A stretch of 56,414 nucleotides of DNA. Origin: an uncultured Clostridia bacterium. Lineage in GTDB: Bacteria > Bacillota > Clostridia > Christensenellales > Borkfalkiaceae. Position numbers and translations under genes: made by a program. The stretch is taken from positions 1 to 56,414 of the forward strand of contig CALVHO010000014.1 of the NCBI GenBank assembly GCA_944328445.1. Reading direction: 5' to 3'. The notes under the pieces are model-generated. The model was not told the DNA's origin, ran no database searches, and saw nothing but the letters and a program-made list of their open reading frames with translations. Shown here in pieces: positions 23,429-33,100 of this stretch (position 1 is the first letter of the stretch; each line of letters begins with the position of its first letter).

Positions 23429-23755
23429 ATGTTCGCGTTTTTCAGAAACAACGGACCGAAAAAACGCCCCATCTTCGGCGAAAACGATCCCCTGCCCGCC
23501 AAAAAAGAGTACCGCACGGGCGGCTCCCGCCCCATGCAGGTGCGGCACCCGCGCTCCTTTGCCGACGTGGAGGAGATCATCGACCGCCTCAAAGACAAGC
23601 TGACCGTGATCGTCTACTTGCAGGAGCTGAGCGACGGCACGGCGGGGCGCGTCGTCGACATCCTCAGCGGCGCCATCTACGCCCTCGGCGGCGGCGTGGC
23701 GCAGCTGCAAAAGGACATGTTCATCTTCGACCCCGAGGGCGTCGACGCGCAGTAA
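23429..23755 (+). CDS. sepF: Cell-division protein SepF
   Basis: FtsZ-binding membrane-associated ring protein that tethers and aligns FtsZ at the septum in Gram-positive bacteria. 108 residues, shorter than the 150 of Bacillus: the central linker is reduced. The C-terminal SepF core begins near 37 with VRHPRSFADVEEIID and contains VVDILSGAIYALGG. The N-terminal FAFFRNNG may serve as the short amphipathic membrane anchor. The rest of the ylm genes are not downstream. Confidence 0.93.
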   Translation: MFAFFRNNGPKKRPIFGENDPLPAKKEYRTGGSRPMQVRHPRSFADVEEIIDRLKDKLTVIVYLQELSDGTAGRVVDILSGAIYALGGGVAQLQKDMFIFDPEGVDAQ

Positions 23756-23870
23756 CGCGGCATGAACGCCCGCCCGCGCACGGGCCCGCCCGCGGCCGCG
23801 GTAGCCCCGCGTACGGGCACAAACGTTTACCCCCGTTCCCCTGCGGAACGGAATACGACCAAAACCGGAA

Positions 23871-23918
23871 GGACGGCAAGCCTATGGGCCTGCCGTCCTT
23901 TCGGTTTTGTATGCGGCA
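23871..23918. terminator. Long hairpin downstream of sepF
   Basis: 18-bp arms AAAACCGGAAGGACGGCA and TGCCGTCCTTTCGGTTTT with a 12-nt loop and one G-T pair. A-rich start and T-rich end, so possibly bidirectional. Confidence 0.65.
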
Positions 23919-23974
23919 GCAAAACGCCCTTTTGCGGCGCTTTTGCGGGGCAGACCGAGGGCGGCGCGCGGCAA

Positions 23975-24015
23975 GAGGCCGCCCCGCGGGCATGCGGGGC
24001 GGCCTCTTTTTCTTT
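23975..24015 (+). terminator. Strong terminator between sepF and the antiporter gene
   Basis: Perfect 13-bp stem (23975-23987 with 23994-24006), 6-nt loop, then TTTTTCTTT. Confidence 0.8.
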
Positions 24016-24021
24016 GCGTCC

Positions 24022-25782
24022 TTACGCCGCGGGCGCGGGCGCTTCGGGCGGATCTTCGGGCGGGGTCTCGGCCGAAGCCTCGGGCGGGGCCAGCTTGATG
24101 CACACGAGCACGTCCTCGGGGCAGATCTCGGTGGCGCCGTACGGGATGACGGTGCCGCCGTCCCGCTTGATCATGGCCACCAGCGTGCCCTTGGGCAGGC
24201 CGAGCTCGCGCACCGTTTTGCCCGACCAGGGATGGTTTTTGCCGATGTATTCTTCAAACATGCCGAAGTTGTCGTGGTTTTCAAACTCGGGCGCGGCGGT
24301 CACGAGCAGGTCCCCCGGGTTGACCACCGTCTGCCCGTCGGGCACCACCGTGTCGTTGCCGCGGATGATGAGCACCACCAAAAACTCGCGCGGGAGCACG
24401 CAGGCTTTGAGCGGCCGCCCCGCCCACGGGTGGTTTTCCCCCACCACGACCTTCACGAAGCGCACGTCCGTCTCGTCCTGGTAGTCGGTGAAGGTGCGCA
24501 GGACGTTGTCGTTGTCGCCGAGCATGTTCATTTTTTTGGAGACGAGGGGCAACAGCGACCCCTGCAAGGCGATGGAGACGATGACGATGACGAAGATGAT
24601 GCTGAACAGGTCGTACGGCAGGGCCGTTTCGCCCAGTTCGCTGACGGCGTAGATGGCGAACACGACGGACGCGACGCCGCGCAGCCCCGCCCAGGAGACG
24701 ACGGCCAGCTGGTTGGCCTTGGCGCGGAAGGGCGCCAACAGCGCCGCGACGGCCGCGGGACGGGCGAGGACGGTCATGAACACGAAGATGAGCAGCGCGG
24801 GCACGAGCACCTCGGGCCGCACCAGCCACTCGGGCGTGGCCAGAAGCCCCAACAGGAAAAAGATGAGCATCTGCGCCACGTTGGTGAGCGCGTCGAAAAA
24901 GTGCACGCAGTCGCGCTTTTGCGAGATGCGGGCGTTTCCGAGCATGATGCCGCAGATGTAGACGGCCAGATACCCGTTGCCCGCCAGTTCCGCAACGCCC
25001 GTCAGTTCCCCAAGCACCGAGGGAAGGGCGTAGGTGACCAGGGCCACGGCCACGACGAAGATGGTGCCGCCCTGCCCCATGTTGAAGGAGAACTTTTTCA
25101 GGATGAACACGCCGAGGAAGCCGAACAAAACGCCGAACAGCGCGCCGAAGCCCACCTGCGCAAACAGCATGCCCACGATCTGCCCCGCGCCCATCGCGCC
25201 CGCGCCCGCAACGCCGTATTTGGCAGCCAGCACCGCCGTGAACACGACGGTCAGCATGTACGAAGTGGGGTCGTTGGAGCCCGATTCCATCTCCAACAGC
25301 GAGGAGGTGCGGTATTTGAGGTTGAGGCGGCGGGAGCGCAGGATGTTGAAGACGGAGGCCGCGTCCGTCGAGCAGATGACCGAACCGATCAAAAAGCTCT
25401 CGACCCAGCCGATGCCGTCCTCGAAAAAGGGCAGGATGCGGAAGATCCCCCACACGCCGACGCCGACCAGCCCCGCCGTGAGCGCCGTACCAGCAAAGGA
25501 CAGGAGCAGCGCCCTGCCCGCGACGGGCCGCGCCTCCTTGAAGTTGGTGCCGAAGCCGCCGTAAAAGATGACGAAGACCAGGCAGACGGAGCAAACGACG
25601 TTGCCCAGGGCGTAGTCTGTAAAGTTGCCGAGCCCGCCCGCGCGGAACAAGAGCCCGAACACCACGCCCAGCCCGATGAAGAGGAGCAGGGAGGGCACTT
25701 TGAGCTTGTCCGTGATGCGGTTGATGAAGATGCACAGCGCGATGATCACGCCGACGAGCAGCAGCATGTACACGTATTCCAT
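24022..25782 (-). CDS. K+/H+ antiporter, NhaP2 (CvrA)-like, with two RCK_C domains
   Basis: 586-residue CPA1-type cation/proton exchanger of the cytoplasmic membrane. Residues 1-390 hold about 12 membrane segments and the family's cation-site region SVICSTDAASVFNILRSRR and MESGSNDPTSYML. The cytoplasmic tail has two similar RCK_C (TrkA-C) units, both beginning with NHPW and G-R/K-x-L/V, around 435-500 and 505-570; such domains bind nucleotides or other ligands and gate transport. The last 20 residues are Pro/Ala/Glu-rich. Probably co-transcribed with the lipid kinase gene upstream (60 nt gap). Confidence 0.9.
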   Translation of the reverse strand: MEYVYMLLLVGVIIALCIFINRITDKLKVPSLLLFIGLGVVFGLLFRAGGLGNFTDYALGNVVCSVCLVFVIFYGGFGTNFKEARPVAGRALLLSFAGTALTAGLVGVGVWGIFRILPFFEDGIGWVESFLIGSVICSTDAASVFNILRSRRLNLKYRTSSLLEMESGSNDPTSYMLTVVFTAVLAAKYGVAGAGAMGAGQIVGMLFAQVGFGALFGVLFGFLGVFILKKFSFNMGQGGTIFVVAVALVTYALPSVLGELTGVAELAGNGYLAVYICGIMLGNARISQKRDCVHFFDALTNVAQMLIFFLLGLLATPEWLVRPEVLVPALLIFVFMTVLARPAAVAALLAPFRAKANQLAVVSWAGLRGVASVVFAIYAVSELGETALPYDLFSIIFVIVIVSIALQGSLLPLVSKKMNMLGDNDNVLRTFTDYQDETDVRFVKVVVGENHPWAGRPLKACVLPREFLVVLIIRGNDTVVPDGQTVVNPGDLLVTAAPEFENHDNFGMFEEYIGKNHPWSGKTVRELGLPKGTLVAMIKRDGGTVIPYGATEICPEDVLVCIKLAPPEASAETPPEDPPEAPAPAA

Positions 25783-25842
25783 CCCGTTACCTCCTTTCTT
25801 TTTCCGCGCGCGGCCATGCCGCCCGCCTGCACGGACCGCCCG

Positions 25843-26712
25843 CTATTTGCGGTACATCCGCAGCTTGTCCTTGACGACGTCGACGACGAAGGGAAGGCCG
25901 TCGTACAGCTCGCCGTCGATCTGCACGGTGAGCGGCCGCTCGGGCACGATCTCCACGTGTTCGGCCCGTTCAAAGCGGGTGAACTTTTCTTCGATGATGC
26001 GGCCCTTCATCAGCTTGGCGAAGGCGGGGATCATGCGCGATTTTTTCACGTCGTCGACGACGACCATGTCCAAAAGCCCGTCCCCGAGCACCGCCTCCGG
26101 ACACATGCGGATGCCGCCGCCGAAGCGGTAGCCGTTGCCCACGCAGGCGATGAGGGCGGAAAAATGTTCCTCTTTGCCGTTGAAGCGGGCCGTGAGTTCG
26201 TAATTTTTGAATTTGAGCAGGGAGACGATGAGGCTGAACAGGTACCCCGTTTTGCCGCGGAAGAGGCGGTTGCGGCGGCAGCGGCGCAAGATCTCCACGT
26301 CGATGCCCGTGCCCGCCGCGTTCATGCCGCGGATGCCGCCGGGAAACTGCATGAATTCGGTGTACTTCGCCTGCCCGCCGGCGATGAGGTCTACGGCCTC
26401 TTCGGGCACTTCGGAGATGCCCGCGGCGGCGGCGAAATCGTTGCCCGTGCCCGCGGGGATGAGGCCGAGGGCGCAGTTTTCAAAATTGGTCATGCCGTTG
26501 AGCGCGTCGTGCAGCGAGCCGTCCCCGCCGACGACGATGAGGTCATGCCCCTCGGCCGAGAGTTCGTGCGCGAGCGTCGCGATCTGCCCGCGGCCCTCCG
26601 CCGTGTGCACGCAGACTTCCTTGCCGAGCGCGGCAAAGCGCGCCAGGGCGCGCGCGCAGAACTTTTTTTTCTTTCCGCCGCCCGAACAGGGGTTGACGAT
26701 GACGTTGTACAT
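25843..26712 (-). CDS. Diacylglycerol/lipid kinase (YegS/DgkB family)
   Basis: 289 residues with the DAGK catalytic domain: IVNPCSGGGK (nucleotide loop), VVGGDGSLHDALNG, and LIPAGTGNDFA. It likely phosphorylates diacylglycerol or a related lipid, recycling the by-product of lipoteichoic-acid-like synthesis. The start MYNVIVNP is fixed by homology, but the GAGG ribosome site ends only 1 nt before the ATG, unusually close; an upstream GGGAAAG may help. Divergent from the CCA enzyme gene. Confidence 0.92.
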   Translation of the reverse strand: MYNVIVNPCSGGGKKKKFCARALARFAALGKEVCVHTAEGRGQIATLAHELSAEGHDLIVVGGDGSLHDALNGMTNFENCALGLIPAGTGNDFAAAAGISEVPEEAVDLIAGGQAKYTEFMQFPGGIRGMNAAGTGIDVEILRRCRRNRLFRGKTGYLFSLIVSLLKFKNYELTARFNGKEEHFSALIACVGNGYRFGGGIRMCPEAVLGDGLLDMVVVDDVKKSRMIPAFAKLMKGRIIEEKFTRFERAEHVEIVPERPLTVQIDGELYDGLPFVVDVVKDKLRMYRK

Positions 26713-26825
26713 ACCTCTTTCCCGTACCTTGTGCCCGCCGCGGGCGGGTTTTTTCCGATGCGGGGCCGCAAAATGCCGCGGCGCGGGCGCGGACCCTCTT
26801 CCATTATATAATAAACGGCGCCGAT

Positions 26826-26854
26826 TTGCAATTTATTTTTGTTTTTGCTATAAT
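26826..26854 (+). promoter_or_regulatory. Promoter of the CCA-adding enzyme gene
   Basis: TTGCAA (26826-26831), 17-bp spacer, TATAAT (26849-26854) with a TGC extension. Confidence 0.8.
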
Positions 26855-26904
26855 AGTTTTTGCAGGCGGGCGGCAAAAATGCCGCCGCCGCAAGGCAGGC
26901 CCGT

Positions 26905-28272
26905 ATGGTGATCCGTTTTCCCGAAAAACTGCAACGTTTGGCAGCGTGCGCGCCCTTCCCCCTGTACGCGGTGGGCGGGGCCGTGCGCGACGCCCTCGCG
27001 GGGCTGCCCGCCTCGCCCGACATCGACCTCGCCGCGCCCGCATCCGCCGAGGAGCTTTCGCGGCTGGCGGAGCGCTGCGGGCTGCAAGTGCACGGCGTGT
27101 ACAAGAACACGGGCACCGTCAACTTCGGCGACGGGGCGCAGAAATTTGAGTTCACCTCCTTCCGCACCGACACCTACCGCCGCGGCGAACACGCGCCCGC
27201 GGCCGTGGCCTTCACGCAGGACATCCGCACCGACGCGCTGCGGCGGGACTTTTTGTGCAACGCCGTGTATTACGACATCGCCAAAGGCACCCTCGAAGAC
27301 CCCCTCGGCGGGGCGGACGACGCGCGATCGCACGTACTGCGCACCACCCGCGCGGCCGAAGAGGTGTTTGCCGAGGACGGTCTCAGGCTGATGCGCCTGG
27401 CGCGGCAGGCGGCGCAGCTCGGCTTTGCGCCTTCGGAAGAGTGCGTGGAGGGCGCGCGGCAGAACGCGGCGCGCATCCGCTTCATCTCCCCCGAGCGCAT
27501 CTTCGCCGAATTGCAGGCGATCCTGCACGCCGACGAAAAATACGGCCGCCGCTACGCCCATTACGAGGGGCTGAAACTTTTGGAACGGACCGAAGTGCTC
27601 GGCCACATCCTGCCCGAGCTGGCCGCGGGCAAGGGGCTGCCGCAGCGCGCCGATTTCCACGATCACGACGTGCTCGAACACTCCTTCCGCGCCTGCAAAT
27701 ACGCCGACGCCCGCGTGCGGTTGGCGGCCCTCCTGCACGACGTGGGCAAACCCGCCGTGTACAGGCAGACGGGGAAATACCACGGCCACGACGCGGCGGG
27801 CGAGCCCATCGCCCGCGCCGTGCTCGCGCGGCTCAAAGCGCCCAAAAAACTGACCGAAACGGTGTGCAGGCTCGTTTTGCTGCACATGTACGACCTCGAC
27901 GGCCGCGCGCGCGAAAACAAGGTGCGCACCTTCCTCGTCAAAAACCACGACGTGTACGGGCTGTTGCTGCTCGTAAAACAGGCCGATTACTCGGGCTGCA
28001 AGGACGACCTTTCCCCCTGCCCCACCATCCGCAAATGGGAAGAGATCCGCGCGCGCATGGCCGCGGAGGGCGTGCCCTTCACGCTGCGCGGCCTGGCCGT
28101 GCGCGGCGACGAACTGCGCGGCGTCGTGGAGGTGCAAAAAACGGGGGACGTACTGCAAAAACTGCTGCTGTTTTGCGCCTTGGACGGGCGGCGCAACCGA
28201 AGGGAAACGCTGCTCGAAGAGGCGGCGCGCATCGCCGCGGACGGGGCGAAGACGGGCAAAAACAAGGCATGA
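26905..28272 (+). CDS. cca: CCA-adding tRNA nucleotidyltransferase with HD domain
   Basis: Adds or repairs the 3' CCA of tRNAs. 455 residues. Class II nucleotidyltransferase core with YAVGGAVRDALAG, the catalytic DIDL, and RRDFLCNAVYYD; a tRNA-binding helical region; and a C-terminal HD domain with LLHDVGK near residue 277. Start ATG 26905, because the promoter places transcription start near 26861; GTG 26908 is the alternative. All six tRNAs in this window encode CCA, so here the enzyme would mainly repair ends. It could instead be annotated as a poly(A) polymerase; the sequence does not settle this. Confidence 0.93.
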   Translation: MVIRFPEKLQRLAACAPFPLYAVGGAVRDALAGLPASPDIDLAAPASAEELSRLAERCGLQVHGVYKNTGTVNFGDGAQKFEFTSFRTDTYRRGEHAPAAVAFTQDIRTDALRRDFLCNAVYYDIAKGTLEDPLGGADDARSHVLRTTRAAEEVFAEDGLRLMRLARQAAQLGFAPSEECVEGARQNAARIRFISPERIFAELQAILHADEKYGRRYAHYEGLKLLERTEVLGHILPELAAGKGLPQRADFHDHDVLEHSFRACKYADARVRLAALLHDVGKPAVYRQTGKYHGHDAAGEPIARAVLARLKAPKKLTETVCRLVLLHMYDLDGRARENKVRTFLVKNHDVYGLLLLVKQADYSGCKDDLSPCPTIRKWEEIRARMAAEGVPFTLRGLAVRGDELRGVVEVQKTGDVLQKLLLFCALDGRRNRRETLLEEAARIAADGAKTGKNKA

Positions 28273-28340
28273 ACGGACCTGCCCGCACCCGCGGGCAAAA
28301 GCATAAGGCATGAACGGGCCCTTTGCCCGCGCGGGCGGGG
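28266..28340 (+). repeat. Imperfect tandem duplication at the end of cca
   Basis: AAGGCATGAACGG occurs at about 28265 and again at about 28306, each followed by a GCCCGC...GCGGGC self-complementary segment. The first copy contains the cca stop codon. A 15-bp piece (GGCCCTTTGCCCGCG) recurs at 45669-45683. Confidence 0.6.
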
Positions 28341-28384
28341 GCAGGACGACGGGACCCGCAAAGCGGGTCCGCAAGGAGGAAACG

Positions 28385-29623
28385 ATGGCGGAAATTTTTG
28401 CGGCCGTGGCGGCCGTTCTGGCGGCCGCGGCGCTCGTTGCGAGCGTCCTGACGCTGCGCGCGGTGCGCCGCGGCGGGAGCGCGGGGAGCGCGGGCCCTTC
28501 CGCGGGGCAAAGCGCAAGGGGCGAGGAGCTGTTGCAGCGGGCCTGCTACCTCTCCGAACAGACGGCGCACACCGTGCGGGACTATTTCGACTTCCTCTCC
28601 AAACAACAGGGCGGGGCGCTGGCTTCCCTCGCCGAGAAGACGGACAACCTCTCCGCCGCGACCGAACGCCGCCTGGCCGAGATGCAGCGCATGGTCACGG
28701 GCGAGATCAAATACATGGCCGAGCAGAACGCGCGCAACCTCGAAACCATCCGCCGCACGGTGGACGAGCAGCTGGCCTCCACCCTCGAAAACAGGCTCAA
28801 CAAGAGCTATTCGCTCATCAACGAGCGGCTGGAAGCGGTGTACAAGGGCATCGGCGAGGTGCAGCAGCTGGCGGGCAGCGTGGCGGACATCAAAAAGGTG
28901 TTCACCAACGTGAAGCTGCGCGGGACCTGGGGGGAGATGCAGCTTTCGGCGCTGCTCGAACAGATGCTCGCCCCGCAGCAGTACCGCGCCAACGTGCGCG
29001 TCGATCCCCTGTCGGGAGACGTGGTGGAATTTGCCGTGGTGCTGCCCTCGGCGGACGGGCAGACGGTGCTCCTGCCCGTGGACAGCAAATTCCCCGTCGA
29101 AGAATACCGCCGCCTGCTCGACGCCGAGGACAAAGAATCGGCCGCCCGCGCGCAGAAAAACCTCGAACGCGCCCTGAAACTGCAAGCCGACACCATCGCC
29201 AAAAAGTACATACGCCCGCCGCAGACCACCGATTTTGCCGTGATGTTCCTGCCCCTGGAAGGGCTGTACGCCGAGAGCATCAAGATGGAGGGGCTGGCAG
29301 AGCACTTCGCCGCGCGGCGCATCCTCGCCTGCGGGCCCGCCAACTTCGGCGCCCTGCTGACCACCTTGCAGATGGGGTACAAGACGGCCGCCATCGAAAA
29401 GCGCTCGGGCGAGCTGTGGGAGCTGCTTTCCGCCTTCCGCCACGAATTCCGCAATTTTGTGGCCATCCTCGAAAAGGCGCAGAAAAAATTGCAGGAAGCG
29501 CAGGACACCATCGAAAACGCCGCCAAAAAGACGCGCACCATCGACAGGAAGCTCAAAAACGTTTCCGAGATCTCCGGCGAACGCGCCGACGCGCTGCTCT
29601 CCGCCCCCGACGACGAGGAATGA
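28385..29623 (+). CDS. rmuC: DNA recombination protein RmuC
   Basis: 412 residues: an N-terminal membrane anchor (about 3-24), a long predicted coiled coil (about 45-165), and the RmuC nuclease-like domain (KLRGTWGEMQLSALLEQML, LPVDSKFPVEEY, and a C-terminal helical tail). RmuC limits rearrangements at inverted repeats and is linked to phage defence in some species; its exact activity is not settled. GGAGG lies 5 nt before the ATG. Followed by a terminator that starts at the stop codon. Confidence 0.93.
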   Translation: MAEIFAAVAAVLAAAALVASVLTLRAVRRGGSAGSAGPSAGQSARGEELLQRACYLSEQTAHTVRDYFDFLSKQQGGALASLAEKTDNLSAATERRLAEMQRMVTGEIKYMAEQNARNLETIRRTVDEQLASTLENRLNKSYSLINERLEAVYKGIGEVQQLAGSVADIKKVFTNVKLRGTWGEMQLSALLEQMLAPQQYRANVRVDPLSGDVVEFAVVLPSADGQTVLLPVDSKFPVEEYRRLLDAEDKESAARAQKNLERALKLQADTIAKKYIRPPQTTDFAVMFLPLEGLYAESIKMEGLAEHFAARRILACGPANFGALLTTLQMGYKTAAIEKRSGELWELLSAFRHEFRNFVAILEKAQKKLQEAQDTIENAAKKTRTIDRKLKNVSEISGERADALLSAPDDEE

Positions 29624-29663
29624 ACCCGCCCGCAAGGCCTGCCCGCCGCGGCGGGTCTTTTTT
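29624..29663 (+). terminator. rmuC terminator
   Basis: ACCCGCC (29624-29630) pairs with GGCGGGT (29650-29656), followed by CTTTTTT. Confidence 0.65.
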
Positions 29664-29757
29664 CCCTTTTTCGGCGGGTTTTTGCCCGCGTCGGGGCGGC
29701 TTTCGGCCCGCGGCGGGGCGGCCGCACGCAAAATTTCGGGCAAGGGGCGCGTATGGT

Positions 29758-29786
29758 TTGCAATCGCGCGCGATATCGTATATAAT
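29758..29786 (+). promoter_or_regulatory. Promoter with leaderless geometry
   Basis: TTGCAA (29758-29763), 17-bp spacer, TATAAT (29781-29786), then AGCGGC and ATG at 29793. The expected +1 is the A of the start codon. Confidence 0.7.
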
Positions 29787-29792
29787 AGCGGC

Positions 29793-30101
29793 ATGAAGAT
29801 CATGCGCATACAGCCGCCCGCGGGCCTGCCCGCGGAAGCGGATTTTTCCTGGCAGGAAAAGACGGTACAGGGCGCCCGCTGCGGGCGCGCGGACGGGGCG
29901 CGCATCGTGCGTTCGCCCAGGCGCTTCAAGCTCTTTTGCGAGGGAAGGGACGAACTTTTGTTCCTGGACGGGAGCGGGCACTTCAAGTGGGCGCGCGGCG
30001 AAACGCCCTTCGCCGCGGGCCAGGCCTTTTGCATCGAAGGCGAAGGCGAATACGAGGTGAACGGGCCCTGCACCTTCATCGCCGTGCAAAAACAAATGTG
30101 A
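29793..30101 (+). CDS. Small cupin-like protein, unknown function
   Basis: 102 residues. The C-terminal half has a beta-rich, glycine-spaced pattern (LLFLDGSGHFKWARGE, then GQAFCIEGEGEYEVNGPCTF) that resembles the second cupin motif, but the metal-binding histidines are not evident. It is 9 nt upstream of the 1185-residue membrane-anchored protein, so the two are co-transcribed. The -10 box is 6 nt before the ATG and no ribosome site fits, predicting a leaderless mRNA. ATG 29802 is an alternative start. Confidence 0.65.
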   Translation: MKIMRIQPPAGLPAEADFSWQEKTVQGARCGRADGARIVRSPRRFKLFCEGRDELLFLDGSGHFKWARGETPFAAGQAFCIEGEGEYEVNGPCTFIAVQKQM

Positions 30102-30110
30102 GGAAAAGAC

Positions 30111-33100
30111 ATGGTACGATCCAACGCAAGCATTCCGGGCAAGATCCTGCTCATCCTGCTGACGGTGGTGTTCACCATCGCGGCGCTGGCGGGCACCATC
30201 GTCGTCGTCTACAAGACGGTGAAGGTGCGCGACCTGGGCAACCTGCTCTCGGAAGACCTCATCGACCAGAACTACGACGGCACCATCGAAGACGTGGTAC
30301 AGACCATCGCGGGGAAGTTCGGCGACGGCACCCTCACCTTGCAGGACCTCATCGACATCTCCCCTGCGCTCGGCTCCGCGCTCGACGCGCTCGTGGGCAA
30401 CCTCGAAAACGTGGGGCTGTTCCGCGTGGACAAGGCGGCGCTGTACTCCACGCCCGTGACGGGCATCACGGGCTCGCTGCGTTCGGTGCTCATCATCACG
30501 GGCACCTTGAACGACCTCGCCTCCACCGCGGGCTTTGCCTTGCCCGACCTGCCCGTCATCACGGGCGGGCAGGCGGGGCAGGCCACGATGTACACCCGCG
30601 CCAACGAGGACGGCAGCGGGAAGATCGACGACGAATTCGCCTTTTCCTCCACGGGCTACGCCTACCACACCCGCACGCCCTTCTATACGGCAAACTACAC
30701 CGAGCGCGTGGAAGCGGGGCAGACGGAAGAGGGCGACCCCGTCTACACCGAAGAAGAGCACCCCATCGTGCAGTGGACGCAGAAAAAGCTGTACTCCCTG
30801 CAAGGGCTGGAAAAGCGGGGCACCGACCTGTATTACGGCGGCCACCTGCTCTACCTGCGCACGAAATACACCGAAACGGACGAAGGCGGCGTCACGGCCG
30901 AGCGCTACACCTACACCCGCCTGACGACGGGCAACGACGCCGTGTATTCCCTCCTCGAACAGGGCGCGGAAGAAACCCCCGAAGCGGGCGGCGATCCCGC
31001 GGGCGGCGAAACGCCCGCGGCCGGCGCGGACAACGAGGGCGCGGGCGAAGGCGAGGACGCGCCCGAAGCGGCGCCCGCGCTGTACGACGCGACCTTTGCG
31101 CTGCGCAAGGGCGAGGGCCGGGAGGAGGATATCGTGTTCCTCGGCGGCCTGAACGATACGGACGCAGACTACGAAGCCGTGCCGCTTGCCCCCGTGACCG
31201 CGGAGGGCGGGCAGGAAGCGATGACGGTCTCCCTGCCCGAGGTGGCGGCGCAATACCGCTACACGCCGCTTTTTGCGCAGCTGGACGCGGCGCCCGCCGA
31301 GGGCAGCACGTACACCGAATGGAACGGGAAGTACTACGTTCCCGTCAACACCTACGACGCCGAGACGGGCCGCTACGCCCTCGACGCCGACAACGGCGGC
31401 TTCCTCATCGCCGACGCCTACCGCGACGGGCAGCCGCTGTACGCCCTCGAATACGAGACGGGCGAAGCGCTCACCCTCGACGAGGCGCAGGCGCTGGCCG
31501 CCAAAAACGTGCCCGTGTACGTCAAGACGGAGGGGCTGGCCTCCCTGCCCCTCGTGTACGCCATCAACGCCCTTTCGGACGCGCTGGACACCGATACCCT
31601 GACGCTGGAAAAGATGGACGGCTACTTCGGCCTCAACTTTGCCGACAACGCGCTCATGCAGGAGCTGCTGTACGTGCCCTTTGCCTATCTTTCCGATTCC
31701 ATGCAGGCCACCCTCAACAACATCGCCCTCGAAGACGTGCTCGACCTGAACGCCGATTCCTCCAAGACCATGCTCTACCTCGCCTACGGCGAAGAGGGCG
31801 TGGGCTACGAGATCGCAGAGACCGTGGACGAGGAGACGGGCGAGGTGACCGGGCGCGAGCTCATCGTGCACGAGCGCAAGACGGTGGGTTCGGTGACCAC
31901 GGCCACCGAGACCATGCACATCGGCGACCTGCTCGAAGGCGAGAGCTCCTCGCCCCTGCTGGCGGCGGTGCGCGACTGGACCATCAACGACCTCTCCAAC
32001 GACGCCAAGATCGATTCGCTGACCCTGGGCCAGGTGCTGACGGTGAACGAGAGTTCCCCCAACATCTTGCAGCAGCTGGCGGACGTGTGCCTGGGAGACA
32101 TCTCTTCCGCCGTGGACACCCTGACCGTGGAGGAGATCCTCGGCAGCGACGCGATCGACGGCGACCCCGTGCTCGAACTTTTGCGCACCTCCTCCCTCGA
32201 AACGATGGCCGACGACGTCAAGGCGCTGACCTTGCAGGAACTGTTCGCCGACGAGGTGTACGAATACCACACCGTGGGCACCATCACACCCGCGGGCGAA
32301 GGCTCTGCGGCCCCCAACCGCGCCGATTACGCCGCGCTCCAAACGCTCTACGGGCAAAACGTGAACGTCTACGGCGCGGAAAACCTTTACGTGCGCGAAA
32401 ACAACACCTACCGCACCTACGAGGCCTTCAAGGCCGCTTACGACGCCGCCTACGTTGACGGCACGCCCGAAGGCGAGGACTATGCGGGCGCCGTGCCGCA
32501 GGCTTTGTTCAGCCCCTACTACAAACTCACGGAAAGCGACATCGCAAACGGCTACTACGACGGCGCGCCCCTGTACTACCTCGCCGCGGAGACGGCCACG
32601 GGCGAGGACGGCACGCAGGCCACGACGTACGCCATGCGCCTCGCCACCGAAGTGACGGGCTGGAAGCTGCCCGAAACGCTGCCCGAGGGAGTGACCGCCG
32701 GTACCGCGTTCGGCGTGCGCGTGGCCGTGACGGACGGCGAAGGCAATATCACGGGCTACAAATACGAGACCGTGACCACGGACGGAAACTCGGATTACTA
32801 CGACGCGGGCCGCGGGATGTACCTCGTTTCCGCCCTCTACTACCGCGACGCCGCCTCGCAGGCGGTCAAGGCGCTCTCCCTCACGCCCGCGGACTACGGG
32901 CTGAAAAGCGATCTTCAAGACGGCGCCGCCCTCTTTGCGCGCCGCGTCTATACGGGAACGTACAGCGCGTCCGCGCTGTACACGCAGACCGGCCTGTACC
33001 GGTACGACCCGGTGGCGGAGCGGTACCGCCTGCTGCCGCTGGCGGCCGTGTACGCGGACGCGGAAAACCCCTCGAAAGTCGCCCTGTACTATTACGGTGC

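Noticed and set aside
23347..26811. 1154-residue open frame on the plus strand
   Set aside because: It runs antisense to the well-supported antiporter and lipid-kinase genes; its His/Asp/Gln-rich translation is typical of the complement of GC-rich coding DNA.
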